Shown: positions 23,783 through 36,069 of the stretch, piece by piece | Layout: every line of letters begins with the position of its first letter | Position numbering within the stretch: position 1 is the stretch's first letter | Origin: Corylus avellana | Taxonomy: Eukaryota; Streptophyta; Magnoliopsida; Fagales; Betulaceae | DNA: 64,000 bases | Direction of reading: 5' to 3' | Assembly: GCF_901000735.1 (NCBI RefSeq) | Contig: NC_081542.1 | Span: 15,601,577 to 15,665,576 of the forward strand | Made by a program: the position numbers and the translations under genes | The notes under the pieces: model-generated | Told to the model about the DNA's origin: nothing | Seen by the model: only the letters and a program-made list of their open reading frames with translations | Database searches by the model: none

Positions 23783-23790
23783 TATAAATT
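23783..23790 (+). promoter_or_regulatory. TATA box of polygalacturonase gene 1
   Basis: TATAAATT in the context TTCTATAAATTA, repeated exactly at 29433 in front of gene 2. Flanking sequence is also conserved (GTTGAAGCTGCTAAAGATAG at 23729 against GTTGAAGCTTCTAAAGATAG at 29368), so the promoters were duplicated with the genes. Confidence 0.65.
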
Positions 23791-23842
23791 AAACACCCTT
23801 GAGCTTGTAATTTTCATCACCAAAGCAATTCAGACCACCACC

Positions 23843-26262
23843 ATGAGCACTGCACAAAGATTTGTTCTTTTCCTCGGCGTAGCTTTGTTCTTGCTTGAGG
23901 CTGAAGCTACATCTCGATCTCGTCGTGCCCTTGGGGATGCTGATGCCGACGAAGTAATTAGCGCTGGTCCAAGTACAGTTTTCAATGTTAATTCCTTTGG
24001 TGCTACAGCAGATGGTAGCACTAATAATGCAAAGGTGGGTTCAGAGACAATATAATATGGACATTGTCTTTGAAATTTCTTAACTCCTTCGAACTAACTA
24101 ATTATCTAAAAAATCACGAATTATTAATGATTTGAGTGAACCAACTAAGGAGTATGGGCAAGCCCCCGCCTTTGGTTTCGTCTTTTAACCTACCAATTGC
24201 ATGTGTACATCTTAGAGCACTCACATTGGTTTATATATGAATATTTTTATGTAAAATGACTACTCAAAACTTACTTTATTATTTAGTTTAGCAAATGAGT
24301 TTTAAAAAATACCATACATCCGATTATCTATATCATTTAAATATTATTTATTTATTTTTTTAATAAGAGTTGTATTTTTCCTAATGATCATTTTTTTTTT
24401 CAACTTTTGGGAAAATAGAGATATTGTTGAGAGAGAAATAATATATTAATGAGATGAATGTATAAATTAACTGTGCACATACACTTCACTGTTCACAATT
24501 GTAACAAGAATGCATTTTGCATTTGAGATATGCATAATCTAATGTAAAAGTTTTTTTTTTTTTTTTTTTAGTATTTTGCTTATCTATTTTAGATAAAAAT
24601 AAGAAATGACTAAACCAATGTGAGTGCTCTTAGCCTTATTTCTTTGTGTTGACATGACAACCTAGCTAGTTCATACAACTTCCGTTTTGTTGGTCTTTCC
24701 AACCACTTGAATTCAATGCATAATTTTAAAATTATGTCTTTCCAATTAATATGACCACTTTATCCAGGACTCATTAGCTATGCGCTAATGATTTCATGCA
24801 TGCACGCAGGCATTTATGAAGGCGTGGATTGCGGCATGTAAATCTGGTGGTGGTCCGAGTACGCTTGTTTTTCCCAAAGGAACATATGTGTCGGGGCCAG
24901 TCATATTTGCAGGGCCATGCAAGGGTACAATAACTGTTCAAGTGCAAGGAACAATTAAAGCGACAACAGATCTTAGTGATTATGATACACAAGACTGGTT
25001 TCTCTTCGAATCAATTGATGGTTTGATACTTACTGGTGGAGGTACTTTCGATGGCCAAGGCCAGGCGGTGTGGAAGTACAATGACTGTCATCAAAACCCC
25101 AACTGTCAGCTTCTTCCTACTGTAAGCGCTCAACATATATATATACACACACACTTATTATATATATATGGTTGTGTGATTTCTTGATGATCACTTTGTG
25201 CAGTCAATTAGCTTTTTCAAAGTGAAGAATGCCCAAATTCATGGGATCACTTCCCTAAACAGCAAATCGTTCCACACACATGTATCAGGCTGCGAAAACA
25301 TGCAGGTCCACGATTTGACTGTAATTGCTCCGGGAAATAGCCCCAACACGGATGGCATGCATGTCAGCAGGTCCAATCTTGTCAATATATCCAGCAGCAC
25401 AATTGGAACCGGTGACGATTGCATTTCCATTGGACAAGGAACAACCCATCTCTCCGTCACTGACGTCCACTGTGGTCCAGGACATGGCTTCAGGTATATA
25501 CACCGGGTAATTCTATTTAGCAGACTTCTGTACAGAATGACGTAACAGTAAAAATCAACTCTAGGATTAACATTTTATATCAAACTCATTTACAGAACTG
25601 ATTTTACTGTCACGTCAACAGTTATATAATGTCAATTCAAATTGTATATGCATTTTGTTGATGTATTATATATTGCAGTGTTGGCAGCCTTGGCAAGTAT
25701 CCGAATGAGCTGGATGTGAGCGGGATTGTTGTGTCTCACTCCTCCCTGAAAGGCACCACGAACGGTGTGAGGATCAAAAGCTGGCCCGGCTCATCTCCAA
25801 GCCGAGCTTCTGGCATCATTTTTGATGATATTACTATGGACGCTGTTAAAAATCCCATTATTATTGATCAGAAATATGGTTCGCAGTCAATTACTGCGGT
25901 AAGATATATATGTATATATATCATCAGTTTCTTACTATTAATTTCTGCAAACTTTTTTTTTTTTTTTTACCATCACAGAAGACTTCAAAAAAAATTGATT
26001 GATTTTTGTGCATGCATGCATGCAGCCATCCAGAGTGCAGATTAGCGACGTTCATTACAAGAACATCAGGGGCACGACAATCTCGAATGTAGCAGTGTCT
26101 TTCATATGCAGCTCAGCGGTGCCTTGCCAGGGCATTGAGATGGTGGACATTAATTTGCAATACAAAGGGGAAGGTGCGAAAGTAACAACCGTTTCAGCCT
26201 CATGCGAAAATGCAAAGATTAAGTACGGGGGCAAACAGAGTCCACCACCTTGTGTTCAATAA
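23843..26262 (+). CDS. polygalacturonase (GH28), gene 1 of a tandem pair
   Basis: Five exons with GT-AG introns: 23843-24034, 24810-25121, 25204-25493, 25679-25898 and 26026-26262; predicted 416 aa. GH28 enzymes hydrolyse alpha-1,4 galacturonan in the plant cell wall. The start MSTAQRF opens a typical secretion signal (FVLFLGVALFLLEAEA). The domain starts NVNSFGATADG and shows all four GH28 motifs: SPNTDGMH, GTGDDCISIG, CGPGHGF and VRIKSW, with the catalytic Asp residues and His present. An upstream in-frame ATG at 23753 lies before the TATA box and is rejected. Intron 1 holds a 415-bp MITE. Exons 2 and 3 are equal in length to those of the gene at 29534, confirming recent tandem duplication. 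Exo or endo activity cannot be told from sequence. Confidence 0.93.
24215..24629. mobile_element. Tourist/Harbinger MITE in intron 1 of polygalacturonase gene 1
   Basis: Perfect 19-bp terminal inverted repeats (GAGCACTCACATTGGTTTA at 24215-24233 and its complement at 24611-24629) flanked by TTA on both sides (24212-24214, 24630-24632). This is the 3-bp TSD of PIF/Harbinger elements; 415 bp, no coding capacity. Intron 1 of the paralogue at 30107-30305 lacks it, so it inserted after the gene duplication or was lost from the other copy. Confidence 0.9.
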
Positions 26263-28372
26263 ATATTAGGTTCTTCTTCAAACATTTCTTTTTTCTCTTT
26301 ATGAATGTTTTAAGCATAAAGAATGTGTGCTACAACAAGTAAGTCCCTTTGGTGCCACAGCAGGGAACTGGGTATATTGATGTAATAGAAGCTAGGGTTG
26401 GGGATTTTGAAGATTCTTTGGAGAGACGTTTATCTTCCTTGAACTTTATACACACTATACCATCTATAATGACTAATGCAAAGCTCATTCAAGTATATTT
26501 TTTGAGGGTTTTTAAGATTGATTAGCTTATATATCTTCTATATATGTGCTTCCCAATATATCTACATGAATTGAATATTTCAAATTTTCTTGGTAGCAAA
26601 CTTCAATTAATGCACAAGAATCAAAAAGAAGATATATTGATTATCAAAAAGAAGTTTTTAAAGAGAAAATTGCAAAATCAGTTGTTGGGGTTCACTAAGT
26701 TTGCAAATAGTTCTCTAAAGTATAAAAAGTGACTCAAAACTCCATGTGGTAAGTACAAATTCTAAAATTATTAAATTAACATACATTTCTCTAAAAATAT
26801 AAATTATTGAACATATTATTCCGAAACCATATAAACAATGGATGAATTAACCCAAAAAAGAACCCCTTCGTGATTGAGGCCAATGAAAAACCCCTCACAT
26901 GCAAGGCAACAAATCTCAAATATTAATGGCGCGAAAATGCAAGAGCCAACCAAAAATCCCAAAGGAGAACCCCAGCACGATCAACCGTCCAGATTCATGG
27001 CGGACCGGCTACGCACGGCTAAAAGTGGACCCAACCTATATAAGGTCAGTAAGGGGTTAGCCACAGGTATGCTCTCACACTCTCTTTTCCTACTCTCGAT
27101 CTTAAGTTCATTTTCTCATTATTGTTATGTCACTGAATTTAGCTTTGGAAGTACGTAGTGCTGACGACCCTCGTCCAACGGCACACCACTCTGATGTTTA
27201 GTTTGTTAATGTGTTTTGAGATGAGTCTTTTGTTTTTAGCTTGAAAAAAATATTCTGACATGACAATATTAAATTTTATATATGTTTATTGTATAAACTA
27301 TGAACAAATTACTTGGCCAAATATTACTAACTAGGTTTTTTCATATTTTGCCTCACAACTTTTACGTGCAGTAGACGTAATTAAAAAGGTCGAAATTATA
27401 AATCCACTAGGCTCAGCTTTTAATCATTTTAATAATTTTGTTTAGAACATATGTTAAATTATATGTCTATTAATTATGCATGTGTAGACGAGAGAAGCTG
27501 GGAAAGAGCCTAACCAATATTGACTTTCATAAGACCTCTCACACAAGGAAAGATGGGTCATTTGTGATTTCATAGTGTCATGACGATCGATATGTAAGTA
27601 ACTGAATTGTTTATTTGAATATGATAATTTTTATAATTTTTTTTATTATATAATCCACCGACTTGCATAAATTATTTAAATAAAGTTTATATTGTTTGCG
27701 CAGAATTTGATGACTAGCCCACGTAGAGAGTGGGTAATTTATAAGAAATACTCATGCGTGCTAAATCTCTCTTTGATTACTTACTAAGTGAAATTAAGCT
27801 TTATAAATGATTTTAAGGAAGCTTCAAATTAACTAGTTATTTTGGGATGATAGCATAAATGAAATTGGTGTTCTTTCCTGGGCCATTAGAAATTATATCA
27901 GAGCCAGCTAATAATACCATGTGGTATGTCAGCACTGCATAAAATGCCCCTATTGAGGATGTCAAGGGTTTAAGGGGAGAGTTTATAACATCACAGTCCT
28001 ATATTTGGAAAGATGGGTAGCCCATTAGAGAGTTGGTAGTTTATAAAACATGCTCATATATAGGTGCTAAGTCTTTTATTGCTTACTTAATTTAATTTAT
28101 ATTATAAGTGATTATTTTAAGGAAGCTCAAAATTGACTAATCATTTTAGGGTTGTATCGCACAAATATGGTTAGCGCTTTTCTCCGGATGGTTACATATA
28201 TATAATGTATTTGAGTTAGTAAATTTTATATGCTAAATCTTAGCATTATATTAAATTACTTCTTTAGAAGATTTTTATACGCTAGAGATAGAAATTTTGC
28301 TTGTTGGGAAAACCACTGCATGCATGGAGCTTAATATATATATATATCACTTCTAAAATGAGACCAGATAAT
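26263..28372. other. intergenic region between the polygalacturonase genes
   Basis: No supported gene. 26860-27180 resembles a decayed LTR promoter (CCTATATAAGGTCAG near 27036). Two imperfect direct repeats about 300 bp apart (around 27700-27850 and 28010-28160) look like LTR remnants. A TATATCAGAGCCAGC near 27894 resembles a tRNA-Met primer-binding site. All of these are degraded. Confidence 0.4.
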
Positions 28373-28619
28373 CACTACAAAAATTTGGCAAAATAGTGAT
28401 ATGTAGAAGGTGACATTTTAAGTCCAAAAAACGTCTTTATTTAATTAGGGACATTCGAATAGTAACATTTTGCAAATGTCTTTAAGTATAGTGACTAGAA
28501 TAAAACTTAGGGACGTTTGAACAGTGAAAATGTCCATACAATGTGACATTTTTGCAAAAACGTCCTCTTTGGGAATGAGACGTGTGAATAGTGAAACATC
28601 ACCTTCTAGAAGTATTAAT
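28373..28619. mobile_element. CACTA-like element end
   Basis: CACTACAAAAATTTGGC is the characteristic terminal sequence of plant En/Spm (CACTA) elements. It is followed by repeated GGGACRTTYGAA-like and GTGACATTTT motifs, typical of subterminal repeats. The opposite end was not found. Confidence 0.5.
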
Positions 28620-28634
28620 AGTCAGTTAATAAAT

Positions 28635-28753
28635 GTCCTCAAGGGATATCTCAATCAGCTAGGGACAACACCTTATGAAGCGAAGGTCATTAGTTCGAAT
28701 CTCCTCTCACCCCTCTTGTGTGGACATATCAAAAAAAAGAAAAAAAAAAAAAA
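28635..28753 (+). mobile_element. tRNA-derived SINE with target-site duplication
   Basis: A 15-bp duplication AGTCAGTTAATAAAT flanks the unit (28620-28634 and 28754-28768). It contains an A-box-like TCTCAATCAGCTAGGG and a B box AGTTCGAATCTCC at pol III spacing, and ends in an A-rich tail. It is a complete, relatively young SINE inserted next to or inside the CACTA-like sequence. Confidence 0.85.
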
Positions 28754-29432
28754 AGTCAGTTAATAAATTATTACATATTGCATAATCGATCTGTTTTTCT
28801 TTTTTCTTTTTTTTCTCTTTTGAGATTCAAAATGATAAAAATTAATTAAAGTAATAAACTTGGATAGACCCTTATATATATATATATAATTGCAAATTTA
28901 AATTGTACGTGGTCTATCAGGTACACACATAATTTGTGCAACGTTTTCTGATCACTTGTTAATGGGTAGCTTGATGGTTTTTAAATTATGGATTATATAT
29001 ATTAATTTAGGCTTCATTGACTCGTTAATAGCCCCGTACGTTATGCATGGTTGCAGACGGAGGGTTCAGGACTTACACCCAAAAGTACTGGCCTCCTATC
29101 TCAGGCTATAGCTTCCAATTTGTTGATGGGAATTGGTCTTTGTAGGTAAAATTCTGGTTATGAATTGTGGCTACAAGGGACATTTACATGTTACCTCGGA
29201 TATATATCCTCATTTAGGGTTGAGACAAAACATTACTAATATTGGGTAAGCCGAGCACCAACGTACGTATAGATAAACTAATTTCTAATATTGGGTAAGA
29301 CACGCAATAACGTACAAATAACGAAATTTAAACTAATTTTCTCTAGATGATCATATTATGTTTTCTGTTGAAGCTTCTAAAGATAGGTAAGTGCTAACAA
29401 ATTGGTATCACTAACTCCCACCAGACGTATTC

Positions 29433-29440
29433 TATAAATT
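29433..29440 (+). promoter_or_regulatory. TATA box of polygalacturonase gene 2
   Basis: TATAAATT in the context TTCTATAAATTA, identical to gene 1. The distance to the ATG is 101 bp here against 60 bp in gene 1, because of a longer leader. Confidence 0.65.
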
Positions 29441-29533
29441 AGAAAATCCTTCGGCTTGAATTTTCATCATTGAAACAAGAAGAAACTAAGAAAAGCATAA
29501 ACTTCTGATCAGCGCTTAATTAAGGCCACCAGT

Positions 29534-31887
29534 ATGAGCATTGCAAAGGGGTTTGTGGTAAAGGCCCTTGTCTTTGTCCTCCTAGGGATAACTTTGCTCT
29601 TTCTTGAGGCGGAATGTGCCCGTCGTGGCCTTGGTGATCTCGCTGATATAGCTGATGGCAAAACCATTAGGAGCGCCGCCGCCGGCAAAACCCTTGGAAG
29701 CGAGGACGGCAACTATGGCGTTGGCGACTACGGTGGCGACTACGGCAACGGAAATGGCGGCAACGGATATGGTGGCGGTGGAAACAATGACGACGGCAAA
29801 GGTAGTGGCGGAAACGGTGGCAGTGGAAAGGGTGACGACGGCAAAGGCAGTGGTGGAAACAGTGGCAGTGGAAAGGGTAACGACGGCAAAGGAAGTGGCG
29901 GAAACGGTGGCAGTGGAAAGGGTAATGACGGCAAAGGCAGTGGCGGAAACGGTAGCAGTGGAAATGGTGACGACGGCAAAGGAAATGGCGGAAACGGCAA
30001 CGGCGGCAACTTCAGCGGCAGTGGCAGCGGTAGTGGTGGTTCAAGTACTGGTTACAATGTTAATTCCTATGGAGCTAAAGCAGATGGCCACACTAATAGT
30101 GCACAGGTGATTTCATAGAATATATTTATTTTTGTTTTATTAACATGATCACAATCTCAATTTATAGCATCATAAATTCACAGCCCAGCTAGCTTAGCTC
30201 ATACGTACAACTTCCTTAATTTTTCCTATCTTTTTGGTAATAATTTAGGGTTGGAAGCAATTGATGATGATGATGATGATTTAATTTTGATGCATATTAA
30301 TGCAGGCATTTATTAAGGCGTGGGATGCAGCATGTAAATCTGGGGGTGCGGCTAAGGTTGTTATTCCCTCTGGTTCGTATGTGTCAGGGCAAGTCGTTTT
30401 CGCAGGGCCATGCCAGAGCTCTACAATAACTCTTGAAATTCAAGGAACTGTTAAGGCCACCACAGATCTCAGTGATTATCCAAGTCCTGAGTGGTTTTCT
30501 TTCGAATCAGTCGATGGTTTGATAATCACTGGTTCAGGAACTTTGGATGGCCAAGGCCCGTCTGTGTGGAAGTACAATGATTGTAAAGCAAGCGCCGATT
30601 GTTCGCTTCTCCCTTCTGTAAGACCATTCTCCCATCCTCAACCTTTTTATGCTTTTGCAATCTATCTCTTAAAAAGGTATAAAATGTCATTTCACTTATT
30701 TATGGTAATGGGATAAGTGAGATTGCAAACTTTTTATAATTTGGGGCCTTGAAAATTGAAAGTTTTTGACTTTATTATATAAAGCAATTTTGCAATATAT
30801 ATATATATATATATATATATGGAGATGATTGTTGATGACTTTTGTATGTGCAGACAATTGCCTTGGCCAAAATAAAGAATGCCGACATTTCTGGGATCCA
30901 TTCCGTAAACAGCAAATCGTTCCACATAATTATGTCATTCAGTTCAAACGTGAAGTTTCATGGTCTCACTATAACTGCTCCGGGAGATAGCCCCAACACA
31001 GATGGCATCCATGTCAGCACCTCCAGTCAAGTCGATATATCTGGCATTACAGTTGGAACCGGTGATGATTGCATTTCCGTTGGACATGGAACAACCCAAC
31101 TCACCGTCTCTGATGTCACCTGTGGCCCTGGACATGGCATTAGGTATATAAATATATATCAATTAACACATTTACTTATCTTAAGCCTTCCTCTCCGGTT
31201 CAAATGATTCATTTAGTTATATTTTTTTGGGTATTTTTGTCTCTTCACTTTTTGAGTGGACACTATAACTAACTTTTGAAACGGAGGAGTAAAGGCTTTT
31301 TGTTGTTGATACTGCAGTATTGGCAGCCTTGGCAAGTATAAGAATGAGGAGGATGTGAGTGGGGTTACTGTGTCTCATGTCACCTTGAAAGGCACCACGA
31401 ACGGTGTGAGGATCAAAACCTGGGAAGGATCAGAGCCAAGCAAAGCTTCTGACATCACTTTTGAAGATATTACTATGATAGATGTTGCAAATCCCATTAT
31501 TATAGATCAGAAATATGGTTCTCTTTCGGATTCGGTAATACACACACACATATATATGAGTTAATTTCTTATTATTTATGCTAAATTTTCAAAAAAAAAA
31601 AAAAAAAAAATGATTTGGGTTGTGCTTCATTTTGTGCATATATATATATATAGCCATCCAAAGTGGCGATTAGCGGGGTTCACTACAAGGGCATCAGTGG
31701 AACGACGACGACGAGTCTGGCAGTGTCACTCACATGCAGCACATCGGTGCCTTGCCAGAGCATTTCGATGGTAGACATCGATCTCAAATACTCGGGGGGT
31801 AATGGCAGCGTTAAATCCGAATGCACAAATGCAGACATGACGTGCTCAGGGAAACAGATTCCATCAGTTTGCGCTAATTATAATTAG
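29534..31887 (+). CDS. polygalacturonase (GH28) with Gly-rich N-terminal repeat, gene 2
   Basis: Five exons: 29534-30106, 30306-30617, 30854-31143, 31318-31534 and 31654-31887; predicted 541 aa, about 125 longer than its neighbour. A signal peptide (ALVFVLLGITLLFLEAECA) is followed by an insert of about 110 residues made of Gly, Asn, Lys, Ser and Asp. Its core is five tandem 15-residue units close to DGKGSGGNGGSGKGN. The GH28 domain begins YNVNSYGAKADG and keeps all motifs: SPNTDGIH, GTGDDCISVG, CGPGHGI and VRIKTW. The insert lies wholly in exon 1, between secretion signal and enzyme, so it would form a flexible wall-located arm or a removable propeptide. The rest matches gene 1 exon for exon. 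Likely an active, secreted pectin hydrolase. Confidence 0.92.
29776..30000 (+). repeat. 45-bp minisatellite encoding the Gly-rich arm
   Basis: Five in-frame copies of a 45-bp unit (GACGGCAAAGGTAGTGGCGG at the start of each), with substitutions between copies. The repeat number is likely to vary between alleles. Confidence 0.85.
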
Positions 31888-33149
31888 TTTCTTCTTGGAT
31901 CTTGTTCATCTTCAACAATTTATTTTCTTTCTCTTTATTAAAATGTATAGCCAGAATACCAAGTAATTAAGTGCACGCATTTAGTGTCACGTACAGCAGG
32001 GAACTATATATATATGGCTGTTGATCATCATGTAATAGAAGAAGCTTGGGTGGGTGGGAGATTTGGAAGCTTCTTCGGAGAGACATCCATCTTCCTTGCA
32101 AATTTTACACTATGCCTGCCTTCTATTATTGACGAATATTACAAGTTGTTAAGTTCCAAGTATTTTTAGGGTTTCTTAAGATTAGCTTATGAGCGCGAAT
32201 AAAAAGCCTGTAGGGGGCTCTGTCTTTCTCGTAGTAATAAAAGTACCCAAACCCTTAAACTCACAAATTAAGGGTTCTTTGACTCTATATTAATGTATAT
32301 AATCATCTGTAATTGATCTATATGAATCATCGTCCAAAAGGACTTTATGTATTTCACAAATGCAATTACAAGATTGATCAATATTATTTTTTTTGTTAAA
32401 AAGTAATATTGCTACTCTTTCACTCCCATTTATCAAACTCATTTCATATCGGCTGACTCATGTGACTTGCTTTGAGTGGCCGTCTTTCACATAAAATAAA
32501 AAATAAAAAAAATTGAAGGGTAATTTTGCCCTTTTAAAGGTTTTAACGGCAAAAATTGACGGATGAGTTTAAATTGACTACAATTAAAAGTTCAGGGTTA
32601 AAATTGAGAAGTTTTGAAGTTTTGAGAAGAAGATGTCAAAACAGGTGATAATTCACGGGGTCCAAAGTGAATTAAAGTTTCCAAAAAAAAAAAAAAAAAA
32701 ACCAGAAAAAATGAAAGTCACTTGAAATATACTACATTAATATAACTAGTGTAAAATATGTGTAAAGAGTAGTATTACTCTTTTTTTAAATTTCGATTTT
32801 AGTTCATTGATCCAACGGATGCAACGGCTAGGGTATGCACCATTGAACATTGATATTCTCACCTCTGAGTTATATCCCTTACCAACTCCAATCTTTTTAC
32901 CCATTAACATCTTTAAAAAGTTCACAACATTAACCTGAAAACACCTCCTTAATTAAGTAATTAAAGTGCTTTATTATAGTTTCAATCTAGATATGAAAGG
33001 TCAATTTAAACTCTATAGAATGAAACTAATTAATATATTAGGACAAAAGACAAACAACAATTAATAGAGTCACAACTCTTTCCAAAATCAATATTCGATC
33101 AAGTATTCAAGGTAGGATAGGACGAAAACCACTTTCAAAGTGTTTTCCA
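31888..33149. other. intergenic region after polygalacturonase gene 2
   Basis: 3' flank of the polygalacturonase gene, then a MITE-like segment (about 32399-32780) whose ends AAGTAATATTGCTACTCTTT and AAAGAGTAGTATTACTCTTT are inverted copies. No gene is supported. Confidence 0.5.
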
Positions 33150-33400
33150 TTGATAATCAATCAAAATAACATCAAACGACTTATGTTCTTAGGTCACTTA
33201 TAACATGTATTTATAATAAACAAAACTCTAAACCTAGTATAATACTGAAATAAGTCGGTTTACAAGAACCGTTGCAGCCGGCCAGTTCTAACTGAGACAC
33301 GTACCAGTTTGAATTTGAACAAAAAAATCTCAACTCGTCCTAAGTCAGTTTGAACTAACTTGGAACGCCAGTTTTTGTTCAGCTTTTCAGTTTTCTCTTT
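33150..33400 (-). mobile_element. LTR remnant related to the solo LTR at 20238
   Basis: Read on the minus strand it has TTATAAATACATGTTATAAG (near 33207-33226), preceded by AAACCGACTTATTTCA, both of which match the solo LTR at 20238. Upstream of that it has repeated CAGTT..AACTG-like near-palindromes (about 33284-33360) instead of the CGATCG modules. Ends were not found. Confidence 0.45.
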
Positions 33401-34197
33401 TACAGCCCCTTTTGACCAAATAAACATTGGAATTAGCAAATTTTTTTGAAACATAATTTTGTAGGTCTTTGATACAGATTTTCAATGCCACCAAACTTGC
33501 CCCCATCTAATGTTAGAAACTTGAGATATAACCATTTTTATTAAAGAAGGTTTTATTGGAAATCACCGTACGTGTCCATGTTCATGCATTATAAACTAGA
33601 ATGGGTTGCCGAAGAACCCCATCAACACCGGCGGAGGGAATATATATATATCAATTCCTTCATAATAAACTATCGACTCGTAAATTTTTTATTTTTTATT
33701 TTTTTTTTTGAGTTTGCCACGTATGTGCACAAGCAGCACAACATTGGGGGCCGCCTATAGATCGCTGTCTGGTTTGTAGAAACCTAGCTCGAATTTGGAG
33801 GTACATAAATTTTGTCTGGGCTTTCGATGAAACATAGAATTCATCTAACTGAATTTCCGTGACATGTACAAGGAGGTTATAATTTTAAGTAAATTATAAC
33901 CTATGTTGAACGCCCTGTGAAGTGGCAAATCGGAGAAAAAACAAACGGGAAATCTTCCGGACCAATCAATGCCGGATGTGTGTCGCTATATATGGTGAAA
34001 ACAAGGATTAGTAGTGTGCGGACATAGAGGTACCAAAATTTTATTGTATATGAAGAATGACATATGTTAGTATGACGTGATCGCTAGCCAAACAGCTACC
34101 AGTCAATAAACTTCCTTTAATTTAGTCAGGAAAATGTGGGAGAGCCACGTACATAGCTTGATGATCATCCTCTATATATAAGAATGCATGGTGTTTG

Positions 34198-35100
34198 ATG
34201 TAGGTCAGACCCGGTTCGGTTTCATGAGAAAACACGAGAAGACGTGTGCATTTGAACGCGGCCGTGGTCAAACGTGGTCGTGCGCTGAATGAGTTCGAGA
34301 TGGACTTCCAAGGAATATTCTAAGTTGTCGTCTATTTGATCAGAAGGACTTCCCAAGAACCTCGATTGATTGACGGTCAATGTCCAATATTCGGCCGAGT
34401 GCTACAACTTTCGGCAACCAGAGACGTTCGGTTGACAGTCGGTCGAAACTCGTTTGACCGCATTACTTCATTGCAAGGTTCCCTTCAAACGAAACTTTTA
34501 TCTGTTCTAATGCGACTTAACAATTTCATTTTATTTTGTTTTATAAGTAGCGTTTGGACTTGTATTTTTTATGTAAAGTTACCTAGGACGGCTTCCGTCG
34601 CAGCTTATGTGATATTTTCTTAAGTTTTCATAAAAAACACTTTAAGAGTGATTTAATTTCTATCTATTTTACTTCAAATCTTTGATTTATTTTTGGTTTT
34701 AGGAAGAATTGTTAATATGCTAATGTTTGTTTTGCAATCCAATATACCTACCCTGCATTAGTTGGTATGAGAGCCAAGCTTTAGACTCCATGGCGTGAAG
34801 GGGACGCAAAAGGGGTAACTGTTTTGTAGATATTGGTGTATTGCACAAGCACGAAGAAGCAATGCATGATAAGCAATTGATGGTACGTTTGCAATGCATA
34901 GAGGAGCATTTTGAGCGAGTCGATGATTGATTTTTGCAATTCGAAGAACAAGTTAGCGCACAAATTAAAGCAATTGGCTACCATGGTTCATCCAAACGTT
35001 CATCGCCATCGACCAACTCTGCATTATGCGAAGGAGGAAGATGAGTATAGTGTTGAGGATGAAGTTGTTAATTCGTTTGTGGGGCGTAGTGTAGCGACCT
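34198..35100 (+). mobile_element. truncated 5' end of a gypsy-type LTR element
   Basis: An LTR-like sequence (about 34198-34757) is followed by a primer-binding site TTGGTATGAGAGCC (34762). A short gag-like frame follows at 34911-35099 (KLKQLATMVHPNVHRHRPTL, EDEYSVEDEVVNSFVGR). That frame resembles the gag-like frame of the element at 36070 (ENPFAGRR-type block), so both belong to related non-autonomous families. There is no 3' end. Confidence 0.6.
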
Positions 35101-36069
35101 AAATAATTAACTATGATAAGATAGCTTGGTTAGAGGGGTAATTGGACTTTTGGGTCACTAGGATTAGCTAGATGGTCATTTTGGTGAATTCTGGACTTTC
35201 TAGCCGAACACTCATGTAGGGACCACGCGAGTGCTTGCCTGCAAATAGTTCACAAACGCTTGTGTAGGGACCAGCTCGAGCTTACGTTAACTTTTGGTTG
35301 ACCACTGGATATTGCCCAAGTGTACGAGTGCAACCCTAAAACCACTAGATAAATAGTACACGAACGCTCGGCACTGTAGTTCCCTTTAAAAATCATGCCT
35401 ATTCAGGATCTAACAACTTAAAAGGAAAGATCAGTCATATAAGGAAGAAGATAGACAAGGGGAACCAAAAAGGAAAGATCGATGTGATAATCCAGTCTAA
35501 GATACACACAATTTTTCCCTTTTTTTTTTCTTAACTTCCTACCATTCATAGAAATCATTCCACTGACTTAGCATCGGAGTGTCTCTCACCGGTATCTCTG
35601 GCGAGTCACCCATGTCCTTGGTGTTTGTCTTTGCAGGTATCTTTGATTGGACTATGGTGGTGTGACCAACCGTATCAACAATTTCAAATTTGATAATGAT
35701 TTTTTTATAATAGGGTTAAATACATTTTGGCCCCCTGTGATTTAACGTCTTTATTTTTTCCCACTAGAGTTTCAATTCGTATCACAAACGGTACTCCTAT
35801 TATTGATTAAAATAGAATTAGCACTAATGTCCAACTTTTGTCCAAAAAAGGAAAGGAAGTCCATGTCAGCCCAATAAAAAGCTGACACATGGCAATGAGT
35901 AATATTAAAAATTAAAAAATAATTAAAATTAAAAAAAAAAATTAACAACTAAAAAACTAAAACAATTAAAAAATAAAAAATAAAAAAGAAGAAGAAACCC
36001 ATGGTCAGTTAGGGGGTGGCCGAACCACCCCCAAGGGCCCTTTCCTCATAGCCCTTGGGGGTGGTTCGA

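Noticed and set aside
23753..23842. Upstream in-frame start of polygalacturonase gene 1
   Set aside because: This ATG precedes the TATA box at 23783 and would place 30 residues before the signal peptide.
24830..25503. Minus-strand ORFs under polygalacturonase exons
   Set aside because: Antisense shadows; equivalents occur in gene 2 at 30944-31162 for the same reason.
26874..27158. 94-aa ORF with a hydrophobic end
   Set aside because: No conserved motif; sequence looks like a decayed LTR promoter (TATATAAGG) and frame is unsupported by a neighbour or splice site.
29655..30110. Second plus-strand frame and a minus-strand frame over the Gly-rich exon
   Set aside because: Shadows of the 45-bp repeat in polygalacturonase gene 2; the true frame continues into the GH28 domain by splicing.
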